The notes under the pieces were generated by a model, which did not search any database, was not told the DNA's origin, and saw only the letters and a list, made by a program, of their open reading frames with translations. From Tomocerus qinae (lineage: Eukaryota > Arthropoda > Collembola > Entomobryomorpha > Tomoceridae), in NCBI GenBank assembly GCA_020055645.1, contig CM034549.1, forward strand, positions 6,138,001 through 6,202,000: a stretch of DNA of 64,000 nt, given 5' to 3'. The first letter of the stretch is position 1, and every line of letters begins with the position of its first letter. Below, piece by piece: positions 22,901 to 37,179 of this stretch. The position numbers and the translations under genes were made by a program.

Positions 22901-25900
22901 GTTGTTACAGATTTTTCCATCTGAAAGAGATGCTCTTTCGGGGATTCCCACCAGATAATTGAAGGTTCTTTCTTCTTATTATTATCCATCTCTTATTTCC
23001 TTCCCATTTCCACCCACTAAATATCTATTGGTACGAATGTCATATAAATTGAAGAAAACCCTGACCGTGTTCTGATACTATTATCTGCTTTTCCATATAA
23101 ATATCTGTATTCCTCTTCTCAGTATTTATCCAATTTCGTAGACTGACATTTCTATTTTCAGCAACAAACTACATGTAGCTAAAACTGTCATTACCGAACC
23201 GTCATCTTTAAATTCATAAAAGTTGCTATATTTACAGTACAAATTGATTACAAATTCACAAAATTAGTTCTGTACTGGAAAGCTCCTATATAATATTATG
23301 CTAATACATATTTTTATACCGATATATACTACAAATACAGCTACCTGTTGTCGCCTGTCGTCAAGTTAAGCGAATATAAGCTACAAGAGGAACTATATAC
23401 TTATAGTAAGAATTTAGATCAAAACAGGAACCGTTATTGTTAAATATTTAGCTAATTAGACATTCAGACATCAATAGGTTAGAATCAAAAGGAGCAGACG
23501 TGTAAAATTCTTGGACTAATTGATAGACTCGGTAATTTAAGCTAGAGTATGATAAAAGTAAAATATTTGCCAAGTGTTGTTATTTCCGAATGGATGGAGC
23601 TGATTAACTGTAAGAATTTATGAGTGGATAGACTGCATAGGGTGGATAATATTATGGATGGATTTTGGTGGATGGGAATTGGGAAAGTAAAGAAGTTTCG
23701 AATTCAAAGTGCAAGAAACAGTCCATTTACGCTGACACTTAAAATTCGTTTCTTTATCTACTTTTGGCTATAGCTGGATGCATTAGGGAGGAGGTGAATA
23801 GCGTAATACAGTTTCGTTGTTTAGAGAGAGGGTCTCAAAATAATGTCTGTCGCACGCACCCCATATTCATCTCCAGCACGCATAATAAGGATGAGACTGG
23901 ATACACGCAGAGAAAGTTGCCGAACAAATAAGGGGGATCTTATTCTTTCACTCTCTTCCCACCTTCTCCAAAAGTAAGGTCTGGCTGTGATGATGATGAT
24001 GATACTATGTTGGAGGAGGACGAAAAGATTTTCCCACTCTTCAATCTAAAGTAAACCGACCGAAGGATGAGCATCATCCCAAACTGGATGAAAAACGCCA
24101 TCGAAAATCCATGTAAATACTAGTCAAAGCTCAAGATTTTCGTAGAAGAGAGGAAACAGTAATACCCGTTTTACCTCGCCCCAGCAACTCTGTAGCTTAT
24201 AGAATCCCTACGTCGGTACGTCCATACACACGGTAATTACTGAATTAATTGGCAGAGGTTAATTAATGGGTAAAATCATAGACTAAATCATTTCATGGGT
24301 AGAAAATAACATAGTTTTTGTTTTGTCAACTCCGAATGGTTCTTTCGGAGTTTTATTTGTATATTGAGCATTCCTTTTTGCCTAAATCCGAAATATAAAT
24401 ACTATATTATATATTTATCGCTACTTTTCAAAATGCAAATTTCGGGACAAATATTTTATGGTCACAGTCACCCTTTGAGAGTTTCTATCAAGTTAACTTG
24501 ACGGAAAATATTTTTTAAATATTCCTATCAAAAATTGTCTAAATAAAATTAATTATAATTATTTTGAGATATTTTTTGTAGATTAGTGATGGAAAATGAC
24601 TACATAATATTCGGGCGAGCTTTCTGTTACGGCGTGCTATTCGTTTGGCTGTACTAAATTTTCATTCGCGATGCCCACCTAGTGCAATGCTAATGCCAAC
24701 ACGGACCAAATCTAAATCCAACCAGGAAATAAGGAAATCGTATGAAAACAGCCGAGCGGAGACTCTCATGCTGATTATTAGTTACACTTTTTACTTTAAC
24801 ACAACTTTCCCAGCTTTCTTCCAATCCGACATGATCAGTATGAAAGTGTCAAGGTCTACAACAAAAATCCATTGTGGGTGTCGTAATCTCTATTCATTCT
24901 CCATCCACACCGTTCAGATTTCATGCGAGTTGTTACGGATGCCAAGTCCAAGTCTTTCATTCAATAAAATTCTTCCAAGGCTTCATTTTTTTCATGGATT
25001 CTCTCTGCCTGATCGATGCTTCCAGTTCTACTGTCTCGTGGAGTCTAATGACATTATGGAGATTTCACACTCCACTGAACACTGACACAAAAGTCCTTCA
25101 AAAATTATGAATTTCAAATGCTAATCTCCCTTTACATTTCCCTCATGACTCCTCTATCTCACTCGCTATGGCAAGCATCAATAAATATGTTACAAATCTC
25201 CGTATTTACCCTTTGGCCATTTGATACCCACAAGATTGAAATTACCATCTCCCCCCTCAGATTAAATTTTTAAGGAGACTCTACAATTTACAATCGCAAG
25301 AATATGTCATTTACAAAGTAACAATCTGTAGGAAAAAATTAGGGAGATATACTGGCGAGGACAGGATCTATCTGAAGAAAAACTGAATATATTCACATGA
25401 AGTGAAGTTGGAGAAATGGACGAAGTCGGAGAAAACAAGAAAAAGTGAGTCATCCTGAATATTCATAATTCCTTCTACCTAGTAATTGTGGTTTCCTTTT
25501 GTCTAAACGTCTATTCTATGGCTTCACCCTTGTGGCTGTGGTCTACTGCACTTTGTCACCAATGAATGCAGAAAAGTACCTCTGACAAAGAACGTTCCCT
25601 ATGCTATTGTTTAGATCTTGTATAATATCATGTAACTAAATATGTATACTATAGGTAGAAATGTGCGAGTGTTTGTATGATTCACCTTTACTGGGTATCC
25701 CATTTCACTAGAATTGTTTCCCGAAATTAACCAACGCAAAAACGTATCTATATAGTTCCATTATCTAGAAAAAGTTCTTTATTATAATTTCTACCTGTCG
25801 TTAAAATGAAATAATTAAATAATTTCAAAACAATCGGAGAGGAAAGAATTTAGAATCATTTTTCTAAAAGTCGAGATTCAAATTGTATCAAAATTGTAAG

Positions 25901-28900
25901 AATAAATTTAAAGGTGGATGGACTACGTAATGTAGTTAGAAAAGGAAGCCTGTGTACCATTGTGTAGATGAAGTTGGAGGAGAAAGGGAAAGTGTAGGGT
26001 GGCTAATAAGTGGAGGAGAGGATGATGTGGATGCATGGAGACGATCTCGGTTTGAATGAAATGAATCCAATCGGATTTCGGCTAATATGAATCATAGGGA
26101 CGGGGAATGAGACTCTTGTTGAGTGACTGAGTCTGGGGAAGAAGATGATGCTGAATTCTGAATCCGATCCGACTCTCCCGTTTCACCCGACACGATTACT
26201 TTACCTTTCTTCTCAATTTCCCTTCATTCCCGATCCAGACTCCTGTCCGTGCACACCACAAACGAACCACCGACGAACCGCTGACTTGAACAGAAGCCAG
26301 ACGAGACACCGCAACAACCGTCTCTCCTTCCCCCTCCCATTCACACATAATACCCGTTTCCACATGAATTTCTCAAATAATTATTAATTCGTGCATCTTT
26401 TCAGTGTGAGCATAATCTCAAAACGAAATAATAAATTGGCTAATTGTAGAGTAGAGTGCAAGTTCCATTGGAGGTTCAGTGTCTGTACAGAGAGAGATTA
26501 GACGGGAAGAATCCGTGCGTCGTTCGTTCTCGAGTCCTTTTTCTATTGTTGGCACTTTATTGAATTCACATTGTGCCAAAACCCATTTGTTCCAGATGTT
26601 CCCCTCTGTTTCCATATCATGATATTTTGTTAGCGGAGCCAACCGGCCGGTGTGTGTGCTTCTGTTCCACAACAATAAATATTATTATTTTCTATTAAAC
26701 ATTCAAGAATAAACATTATTAGTTCGTTCGTGGTCGTGTTGTTCCTGTGTGAATAATTCAATAAGTGTATACGCAGCTTGGACGCATTCCACAAATCCCC
26801 CATTATTACAACTACGGTGTTTAATAAATTTGACCTTGACGTTCTGCCACTTCAAAATATTATCTACTATATTATTCATGCATTGTCCGCGTTGAGAGAA
26901 GATTATAAACCTGGAAAATGTGGAAAAGGATTTTACAAATCTCTTCTTTTTTCTTCTTTCTCCCTAGTAAGTCCATTTTCATCAGTCTTGCAATTTAAAA
27001 TATCATGACTTATTGTGCGCTTGTTGAGTTGATTGTAATAATACTTAAGTGTAGCAAAAACGACCTCGGGAAGATCACTAACTCCCATCCAGGTAATCCA
27101 AAATAAGATCTAGAAAACACGATATATATGCATTATCATTACTTAGGCATTACACAGAGACGATAGAAATTGGAAATAATAATACAGCTTCAGTAGAAGG
27201 TTGAGGACCTATTTAGGAACCGAGAATTTTCGGCACGATGACAATTGTTCTATAAATTGACCGTTTTTCCTCTATCTCATTGGAAATTACATTGAAAAAA
27301 CGGGAGCTCGCAGTGGAAAATTCTTAATGCCTGGAAAGCAATATTTTCTGGGATAAGATATACATAGATATACAGACTTTGGAACGAGAATGAGCGGGAC
27401 AAGAGACGGAGATTCTGCATAGAGAATGTCCAATTAGATGATTGCGTTTGAGAGGATTAGAGGAAAAGGGTGTCAAGGGACTCGTCACTTTTCTCCTGTA
27501 GTGCCACAATGACACTGCAATTGCAATGAGCGGAGACGAAACGGATTAGAAATATCCTTACCTTAACTCTGGAATCTGCATGGAGAACAAGGAAGTTGCC
27601 CTCAAGTGCCATTTCCAGATATGAAAACAGACATTAGCGTCAGTGCGGGAGAGAAGATAAGGAAGAGTTAAGACGCTGCTTTTCCAGCCAATGGGACAGA
27701 TTTACTCTAAGAATTCGAGATTTCCCTCCCTCCCTCCCTCCCTCCCTTCACACAAAGTCAAGATTAGCAAACCGTTTTCTCACTCGCTACGTGCACAGAC
27801 AACAAGAAAATCACAAAACAAAGGAAATTCCAAGATTAGATTTCACAGTCTAGGAAAATTACAACCGCGGGGAGCCCGAAATGGTTTCTTGCAATTTGAG
27901 TTGTGCCAGATGACTTTTTTGTTCCTTTGAAATAAATAAAAAGGAGTTTAAACAAAGAAGGCTAATCGTTAGAGAGAACTGGAGAAAGCGGATTCCTTTC
28001 GCGAGATTCCAGAGAGCAGTCATTCATCCATGATTCTATTGCATGCGTTTACTTTCCAGGGTAAGTGAGTGGAATGGGGCAGAAAAGAAGGGGAGGAATG
28101 GAATGAAAGGGAAATTAGTCGTTCATTGACAAAGGAATAGTGAAAACAGACACACAATACAATAGACAGAAAATAAATAAGATACAATACAAGATGAAAT
28201 ACATGATCCTGGAATTCTGCACGTCATGGCTATACTTTCTGGATAACGGGAATCTTATTCTTATATTCACTCGGTTTTATGTAGATAAATAGATCGGTCC
28301 CCTGCCCTTCACCCCGATGAGAGACTTGCTCCATAGCTGACCCCAGCAACAATTTCCTCCTCCACTTTCCGTTTTCTGACTCGTATCTCAATCAAGATCA
28401 CATTGCATATTAAACTGGATATTTGCAAGTTATCTGTGCAGTGTATCTTTCTGCTGGTCCAATACCATTATTCTTATTTTTATAACCGTACACCATTCCA
28501 AATCTTTTCATGATAATTATTCAAGTACTGAACAAATCACATTTTGATGTCATTTGTCCCTCCCGCCTCGCAGCATTTATAATCTATATTTCCTTGAATA
28601 ACTTTTAACTACCAAATTGGCAATTTCCTGCCAAAGTTAATTTAACTGATTCAATTTAATTACAACCGAGTTGAATAACGTTAATACAAAAATATTTTAC
28701 AACGACGATGGATGACTGGGAGTTCCTTTGTCTAAGATATGGACATTTATGAGTTTGTTGAGTGAGGGAGATGAGCAAAGGATAAAAAGGGAAGAAGTGA
28801 CAAGACAAAAAGAGATCATCATATTCTAATAATAAAAGCATGAAGGTAGGGATCTCTTCTGATGGAAACAAATCGTTCTATATTCTATTTATGCACAGCG

Positions 28901-30249
28901 TAGGAAGGAGTGGGAACATCATTCCATTTTGACAGATGATCCTACTACTCATCTTCCATCTCATAGTACACTTCCCTTGACATAAACAAAACATGAAGAT
29001 GGAATAAGATGGGCCACGATAGAAGAGTCAGTCAGTGCGTTGAAGCCTCAGGGAAAATCTCTCCCTTTATGAATGACAAACAGATCTAAATCTGCCTTCC
29101 GTTTCTAATCTTCTGCTTTGCTATGATATGAATCACAATTGCAAGACCCCGGAATATTTCTTTTCTGCTTTATTCCACACACGGATTTTTTTTGATCCCT
29201 GGACATTTTGGTAAAAACAATTGAAACCCAGTGACTGAACGTGCAAAAGATAAAAACACATTTGCGAAGATGCCAAAATGTAAAATGATATTAGTTAGGT
29301 AGAGGTCTATGTCTCTACGGATAGAAGGATCATAAATAAAATTGCACATTTATTGAAATAAGGAAGAGAGATGATGATTTGGAGTTTTGTAGTCTCGGTA
29401 GTTGGAGATAGAGAGAGAGGAGTGAGAGAGATTCATTTCATCTGGAGCATTGGGTCGCTGTGAGCGATGGAAGATAATAATTGAACACTTGCTCTTTCAC
29501 TCATTATTCCCAATACAAAAAGAAAATAAAGCGATTCCCCCAACCAACTAACCGAATAACACAAAACAGACTTGTATCATTATCTCTCCTACCCTGCCTC
29601 TATATTTATAATGTACAGACTGCAGAATAGAGTTTGTCCATGGAACGACAACCTCGCTTTTGCTTGGCACAGGGCAAACAACCACAAAACAACTCATCAT
29701 CTCATGTTATGAAAATAATAGTAAAATATTTCTAAAAGCGCATACACAGCCAGGAAGATAATGTCGATAGCTCTCTGTCTGTCCTACCTCGCCTCATTCA
29801 TTATATTACTCAATCCTCCAAAAGGAAAGCCGCAAATTGCCTAATTGCAAAAGTTATTCCTTGAGAAATCAATAGTGAAACTATTTCCAATTAAGTTAGG
29901 GTATATTACAATTGCCAAAGTCAAAACTGTTGCCCGAAGCGAACAATACATTTACAACCCATTCATTGTAATAATATAATGATAAACTCGTCTAATGAGC
30001 ATACCTAAGTAGATGCTCGCAGAAGTTAGTATTTGAGTTGTATTGTCGAAAGGAGGAAGCGAAGGAAGGTGTCGCTTCTTCTTTTCGTCCTCATTTTAAG
30101 GCCACCAATGTATTGTGGAATTAGCCATCAGATCCTCTACACGGGACAAATGTGTAGATTGTAGATGGATGATCCGAATATGTAAAGTTACGATTCAAAA
30201 TGGTATTCTGCAGAGGATATAGCTTGAGAAAAAGTAGAACTATCCAGAT
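19976..30249. other. Ten-kilobase non-coding stretch, possibly a long intron
   Basis: I found no coding exon with motif or phase support. Simple repeats include a CCCT tract near 27722-27748 and a GAT tract near 23990-24001. Several frames of 60-156 codons (for example 20239-20709 - and 24645-25085 +) lie in pyrimidine- or purine-rich sequence and look like composition artefacts. Because the Beat-like gene at 41.6 kb lacks its signal-peptide exon, this region may be part of its first intron. Confidence 0.4.
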
Positions 30250-30330
30250 ACAGGGTGTCTACGAAACATGTACAACTTTTTAGAATTAAAGTTTATCTGA
30301 AAAGTTGTGCATATTTCGTAGACACCCTGT
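30250..30330. repeat. Short palindromic element, about 33-bp arms
   Basis: CAGGGTGTCTACGAAA at the left (from 30251) is matched by its reverse complement ending near 30329, with arms of about 33 bp, a few mismatches and a loop under 20 bases. The size resembles a minimal MITE or a pre-miRNA hairpin; the near-identical ends favour a MITE. Confidence 0.8.
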
Positions 30331-32613
30331 TAGTTAAATTAGTTAACGCTAAATTTTATGCGAATTTGTAGTTGGTATTTTCTTCCATATAAATTAGGTC
30401 TTACACGTTACAATTCTAGGAGACGTGTATCTACTAATACAATGACACATCCTACTTATTCTATTGAAATATTTGCAGGACTGCAATTGTAAATAGTATA
30501 GGAACACATTTGAAGGAAGAAGGATGATTCCAGGAATGGATACCTCTCTCTCAGTTTCACTTCACGTGGTAAATAGAAGTTGTATGGCATATTTGGTGTT
30601 AGAATAATATGGCTCGTTACAATTTCATCTTTATTTTGTAACATAAATGACATATATATATGTATGAAGTGAGTATAGTCTGATGGAGGTCGTGTGCCGT
30701 GTAGTAGTATTGTGTACATACGTCAGTAAGGTTTGTATTGTGAGATGAGTGGCTGGGTTGGCAGACTGACTCTCGGGATGAAAAGAGTGGAGTAGCCCTA
30801 ATCGAAGTGCATTGTTTGATCTGCCTCTCCAAAAGAGTACCCTAGTCAGGCCTTCCTTATTTCCTTTTGACATGTAATATCCTATATCTCATACACTCAC
30901 TCACATGACATACATTATATGGAAATGCAAGTGACTCAGTTGCTTCCTTTGGAAGGACGTATGTATACAGATTACAGAGTGAATAAGGGTAGAAAAGATG
31001 CATGCAGCAACCCATTGACCATATGGCACTGTGTCATCTATCACTTCATTCATTCTACCTTGTCCTAGGACAAGATAAGTAACTACTCACTGTAACTACC
31101 TATATATGTACATACTACTAACTATTATATTTAACAGTGACACCTTACTCTTTCAACTTCCTTCCTCTGTATAAATCTGTACTTGTACTATCTTCAGTTT
31201 TGATGTACTTATATTATATGTTCTGTTGATAGCAGTGGGCAATACTATTTCTAATACATATAAATAGTTATACGATCACCAAAATAGTAAATAGATTATT
31301 GATTATAGCTATAGCATTACCCTTTGCTCCACTTAGCATTTAATCTTAGGTAGCAATCTGTGCGTGGAGTGCGCGTAGAGGCAACATATTCAATATATTA
31401 TGTAAAATGTATCAGATGTGTCTCTATCACCCCAAATTAGACTGTGAGACAATATAGGTGAAGCCACAACTGGACAGTATTCCACTTTGAGTAGAAGGAG
31501 GATTTGTACCCAGCTTCTAATATTTACGTTTTTGCAATTTCTCTTACATATTTGACAATATCCTGTACGTATATACATTCTGTATGAGATTTCCATCAAA
31601 ATCGCCATTTTCATTAAATGAATACATAATAACAGAAATGCAGGAGACAAAGTAGTAGAATAAGCAGTGACAAAATTGAGTAGGATTGAATAGTTCCATT
31701 TCTTCCTTTTGGGAATTGACATTCTCCGTCCAGGTCTATATGCAGTGTGGCCTATTGTATTTTAGAATACTCTTTGTAACTGAAAGAGGTAACAGATTTG
31801 ACTGAGCTAAGCAGTCTTTTAACTGAGCGTGGGAACTGACTATAAATTGACTGCTCTCAAGTTACATATGGGCCATTAACATTGATTCAATTACTCAATC
31901 TGGATGTCTCCCGAGTGAAAAGACAACGTATATACCTATACTACTTTATAGTAGAGCCTATTGTACTATTAGCAACTAATTGTCTCCACATTTTAGTGCA
32001 TCAAGACGAGGATACCTCAGGCTCATATTTAATTAGAAAACTTTTGTCAACTGAACTTCCCAGCTTATTATTAATGCTTTGGGTGCACAGTGCACATGGA
32101 ATTGACGAATTGAGTATTATGATGCTCGCTATGGGTGGAGGGATGGCCACGTTTGTATCATATTCACACATATTCAGTGTTTATTCTTTATTTATTTATT
32201 TATTTATGGACCCCAAAATACATTTAATAAGAAATATTAACCAATCCGTCATTAGCCTGGAGTCTTGAAATTGAAAATAAGTCAAGTAAAGTACGCAATA
32301 TTTTCATTTTGAAAATGAGAGAAAGTAGAATGTAGGAATAAGAATAACGACATCGCATCATCAGGAATAATAAATAAAGCTATGAAAAGCATGCCTCATT
32401 GGAAATTATACATCTATAATATTAGAGGGATAGTAAAAATCACGCGTTTATTATTAGTTACTTCCACCAAGTACCTTTCTTGAATATTTCTTCTTATCTA
32501 TTTGCATGTACTATGATGTACTATCTGTCGAATTGTGTATGTCATTGCCTGGACTCCGTGTAAATTAGTACACGTTGTGCTTGTTCAGAGATAGAACATT
32601 TAAATGCTTTCAA
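30331..32613. other. Non-coding DNA, no gene recognised
   Basis: Contains a 128-codon open frame at 31882-32268 on + and a 110-codon one at 31390-31722 on -. Both lack motifs and splice-linked neighbours. A TTTA simple repeat lies near 32185-32210. Confidence 0.4.
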
Positions 32614-34821
32614 AATAAACTGTTGGCAACAGGCGTATACGCAGGATCGAAGCGGGAGATTTAAAAAAAAATTCTGATGGTCTGGTTGCACGGAATTAGA
32701 CTACTACTAATAGGTTAATCTGGAAGGATAATGCTATAGGGCAAAAAGTGACAGCGTGTAGCTCTGAAACGGCAGTAGCGAAACTACACCTAAGGGAAAC
32801 CAATTACTTGCTAAAGCTTGTAGACTAGGTTGAAATGGTAGATGGTGCACGGCGCAGTGCACAACAATAACAATAATAAACTATATCCTGCTTGCATTGC
32901 ATTCACATGAAATTTCACGTTTGCAAGTTTGAGATCGCGCCACGACCATTTGCCTGCTTCGCAGCTTATGCCCAACCAACAATTGTTTATCAGTAAGTCT
33001 ATTGCTCTTAGCATGGTTTCCCAGTGGGTTGTCTGGTTGTCCTTCGATAATAAAATGCACGCATATTTTGGAACGACATAACTTGTTTAAAATCTGCTTT
33101 TTGCATATGGTAGCACATGTATTCAGCCACAATCAGTTATCATTAGAATCAAGGCAAATAGACAGATTCCCGCCTCTTCCTCCCTCCTTCCCCTGCCCGT
33201 ATCAGCTGGGTTCTGTAGAGAAAGTCCTATAAAATAGTTTGAAATTTTATATGGGACTTTCTTTTGAATTAGTCCCATTCCGGAATCCCATTCCTGTTCC
33301 AGATCAAACTGCTGGTAGTCATGAATATCCACCCTCCAGGAGTCAATTAACACCAAGCTAAATAGTGATATCTTGTCGATTTTGTAGATTCCACGATAAA
33401 ATGTTTATTCCAAATAGTGAACTTCAATTCTTCACCATGTGTCAACATGCAGAACTCAATTCCTAGTAGACTGTAAAGCTGGAAAGAATGGAATATGTCA
33501 TTTAATAATGAGTAGGGATGCATTCGGCAAGTCAGCTGGAAATACAAATTCAATATAGTAACGTGACTTAAACAATACCTAAATAGTAATATCTTGTTGA
33601 TTTTGTAGATTTCACTTACTACGCCATCTAAAATCTAGGGTTATAGTAGGAGAGTCTTTGGTCCAACAGTCTGGGCGGGGAGTTAATGGTATTGGTATTA
33701 GAGTATTCATATAAGTTCATATGAGTCAACATGCAGAACTCAATTATCCGCACCAAGTGACTGTAAAGTTGGAAAGAATCGAGTATCACGATTAGGATTA
33801 TACCAGATTAATATTTTTTTGGATTTCAATGCAAATTGAATATAGTATTGTGATTTAAACAATACCTAAATAATGATTTGTGACAACTGTAGTTAACTGC
33901 ACTCAGCACTGATGAATCCCACACGAGTATTTATAATGAAGTGACGATGGACGACCATTTCCATTATATTTTGACAATTTTTACTATAAAATGTTTCAAA
34001 ACTAATCACAACCCAATCAATTCCGCACCAGGTGACTGTAAAGCTAGAAAGAATCGAGTGTCACGATTAGGATTATACCCGATTAATAATTTTTTGGATT
34101 GCAATACAAATTGAATGTAGTATTGTGATTTAAACAATACCTAAATAGTGATTTGAGATAATTGTAGTTAACTGCACCTCACCCCTGATGAATCCCACAC
34201 ATGTATTCATAATGAAGTGAAGATTTCACTTGGACAACCATTTCCATTATATTTTGACAATTTTCACGTTAAAATGTTTCAAACTGTATTTAACTAATCA
34301 CAATGGACAAAAATCCTCTTCTTTAGCCAATTTTCACTTTTTGGTTACAATGCAGTGACAATATTGTTGCAATGAAACGAAAATTGTATTCAACTAATCC
34401 TTGCACTAAAGAGAAGCTATTTTATATTGCATTTGTCTCCCGCAGTTTCAGAGCATGTTAATACCAGCGCGGTGTGTAGTCTCTTAGATAGCTCAGCTCA
34501 TCTACAGTCCTCTATGCTACTACGCTGTCTGTCTCACCTGCCGTACTATTACTGTCTGCCTCACTTGCTGCATGTTTTAATTTCCACAAACCAGGGGATG
34601 CATCGAATTTGAATTTTAATGATAACTGGTTGATCCTGAATATATATGCTACCATATGCAAAAAACAGATTTGGAATAAGTTATGTCGTTGCAAAGATAT
34701 ACGTGCCAATAAAACACCCATAAAATTAGTGGACGACCAGACGACCAGACGACCAGACGATCGCCAGAGTGACAGCGACAAATTCATAAGGATACTAAGC
34801 AAAGCTTCGATCCTAATAAGT
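32614..34821. repeat. Two-kilobase repeat unit, copy A
   Basis: This segment is nearly identical in order to copy B (34921-38783) once later insertions are removed. Its two ends carry inverted-repeat sequence: about 33050-33150 matches the reverse complement of about 34618-34715, and AGGATCGAAGC near 32643 recurs in reverse near 34810-34820. The unit therefore looks like a non-autonomous DNA transposon with long imperfect inverted ends. Inside are two tandem diverged subunits of about 280 bp (33740-34010 and 34020-34290), each with the marker GACTGTAAAGCTGGAAAGAA or a close variant. No protein-coding capacity is seen. Confidence 0.75.
32689..33031. mobile_element. Unclassified 343-bp insertion in copy A
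   Basis: Copy B is continuous across this point (about 34991-34998), whereas copy A has 343 extra bases flanked on both sides by TCTGGTTG (32681-32688 and 33032-33039). An 8-bp duplication suggests a transposition event. The ends (CACGGAAT... and ...GTGGGTTG) do not form a clear terminal inverted repeat, so the class is open; a deletion in copy B by recombination between the octamers is the alternative. Confidence 0.5.
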
Positions 34822-35282
34822 ATTATGTATTATACCTTAATAAATAGTGTTGTTTGAAATAATGATAAAATATATAGTTGAATGTCGACATTAAAATGAC
34901 TCTGACACGGAAAAACAATAAATAAACTGTTGGCAAACAGGCGTATACGTAGGATCGAAGCGGGAGATTTAAAAAAAAATTCTGATGTTCTGGTTGTCCT
35001 TCGATAATAAAATGCACGCATATTTTGGAACGACATAACTTGTTTCAAATCTGCTTTTTGCATATTGTAGCACATGTATTCAGCCACAATCAGTTATCAT
35101 TAGAATCAAGGCAAATAGACAGATTCCTGTCTCTTCCTCCCCCCATCCCCTGCCCGTATCAGGTGGGTTCTGTAGAGAAAGTCCTATAAAATAGTTTGAA
35201 ATTTTATATGGGACTTTCTTTTGAATTAGTCCCATTCCGGAATCCCATTCCTGTCCCAGATCAAACTGCTGGTAGTCATGAA

Positions 35283-35530
35283 CAGGGAACAAAAAAGGAC
35301 CTTTTTTGCCTTTTACCTTTTTTGCCTTTTTTATAAAAAAGGTAGGAGGAAGATTTTTAAAAAGCAGTCCTTTTTTGCCTTTTTACCTTTTTTGATGTAG
35401 CAGAGTGCCCCATTTACTTCACTTTACATGTAAATAAGGTAAAAAGGTAAAAAGTAAAAAGGACTGATTTTTTAGAAAAAGTAGTGCTTTTTACCTTTTT
35501 TGTAAAAAAGGAGTACCTTTTAGTTCCCTG
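35283..35530. mobile_element. hAT-type MITE with 8-bp target duplication
   Basis: The insert starts CAGGGAAC and ends GTTCCCTG, giving an 8-bp perfect terminal inverted repeat of hAT type. It is flanked on each side by GTCATGAA (35275-35282 and 35531-35538). Copy A has a single GTCATGAA (33318-33325) at the same place, which is the empty site. The interior is built of AAAAAGG/CCTTTTT-type tracts in both orientations with no coding capacity. Confidence 0.93.
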
Positions 35531-37179
35531 GTCATGAATATCCACCCTTCAGGAGTCAATTAACACCAAGCTAAATAGTGATATCTTGTCGATTTTGTAG
35601 ATTCCACGATAAAATGTTTATTCCAAATAGTTAACTTCAATTCTTCACCATGTGTCAACATGCAGAACTAAATCAATTCCTAGTAGGCTGTAAAGCTGGA
35701 AAGAATGGAATATGTCATTTAATAATGAGTAGGGATGCATTCGGCAAGTCAGCTGGAAATACAAATTCAATATAGTAACGTGACTTAAACAATACCTAAA
35801 TAGTAATATCTTGTTGATTTTGTGATTCCACTTACTACGCCATCTAAAATGTAGGGTTATAGTTGGAGTCTTTGGTCCAACAGTCTGGGCGGGAGTTGAT
35901 GGTATTGGTATTAGAGTATTCATATAAGTTTGGAGTCAACATGCAGAACTCAATCAATTCCGCACCAGGTGACTGTAAAGCTGGAAAGAATCGAGTATCA
36001 CGATTAGGATTATACCCGATTAATAATTTTTTGGATTTCAATACAAATTGAATATAGTATTGTGATTTAAACAATACCTAAATAATGATTTGTGACAACT
36101 GTAGTTAACTGCACTCAGCACTGATGAATCCCACACGTGTATTTATAATGAAGTGACGATGGACGACCATTTCCATTATATTTTGACAATTTTTACGATA
36201 AAATGTTTCAAACTAATCCCAACCCAATCAATTCCGCACCAGGTGACTGTAAAGCTGGAAAGAATCGAGTGTCACGATTAGGATTATACCCGATTAATAA
36301 TTTTTTGGATTGCAATACAAATAGAATGTAGTATTGTGATTTAAACAATACCTAAATAGTGATTTGAGATAATTGTAGTTAACTGCACTCACCACTGATG
36401 AATCCCACACATGTATTCATAATGAAGTGAAGATGGACAACCATTTCCATTATATTTTGACAATTTTCACGTTAAAATCTTTCAAACTCTTATATTTTGA
36501 CAATTTTTACGATAAAATGTTTCAAACTGTATTTAACTAATCACAATGGACAAAAATCCTCTTCTTTAGCCAATTTTCACTTTTTGGTTACAATGCAGTG
36601 ACAATATTGTTGCAATGAAACGAAAATTGTATTCAACTAATCGTTGCTCTAGAGAAGCTATTTTATATTGCATTTGTCTCCCGCAGTTTCAGAGCATGTT
36701 AATACCAGCGCGGTGTGTAGTCTCTTAGATAGCTCAGCTCATTCACAGTCCTCTATGTTATACGCTGTCTGTCTCACCTGCCGTACTATTACTGTCTGCC
36801 TCACCTGCTGCACTTTTATAATTTCCACAAAGCAGGGGATGCGTCGAATTTGAATTTTAATGATAACTGGTTGATCCTGAATATATGTACATTTGCCTCG
36901 AAAAGGGGGACAAGTCGATTATGATATTTGCAAATTTTGAAAATGTTGCTATGTGTTAAGCATTTTGCAAAAAAATATTGATTTTCAAGGGTTTCTGACT
37001 TGGAAAAAATATCATTCTCACCTAGGATATTAATATTAAGAGCATAAAATTGGAAACACTAAACAACCGATTCTTTAATATCTATTTTGAGCAAATCTGT
37101 TGTTATCTAGTGCTACTTGTCAGGGACCTCTGTTCTGTTCCCGTTTCTCCGTAGATAGAAAATTTCAGAATTGCAAAAT

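Noticed and set aside
28030-28062. ATG with ten hydrophobic codons and a strong donor, in the phase needed by the first visible Beat exon
   Set aside because: The hydrophobic stretch is too short for a confident signal peptide, the distance to 41.6 kb is large, and a phase match is expected by chance one time in three.
31882-32268. 128-codon open frame with hydrophobic stretches
   Set aside because: No family motif, and it runs into a TTTA simple repeat at its 3' end.
34734-34758. Short GACGACCA direct repeats that might suggest a CRISPR-like array
   Set aside because: Only three or four adjacent 9-bp units without spacers, in a eukaryotic repeat element; it is a simple tandem repeat also present in copy B at about 38696-38720.
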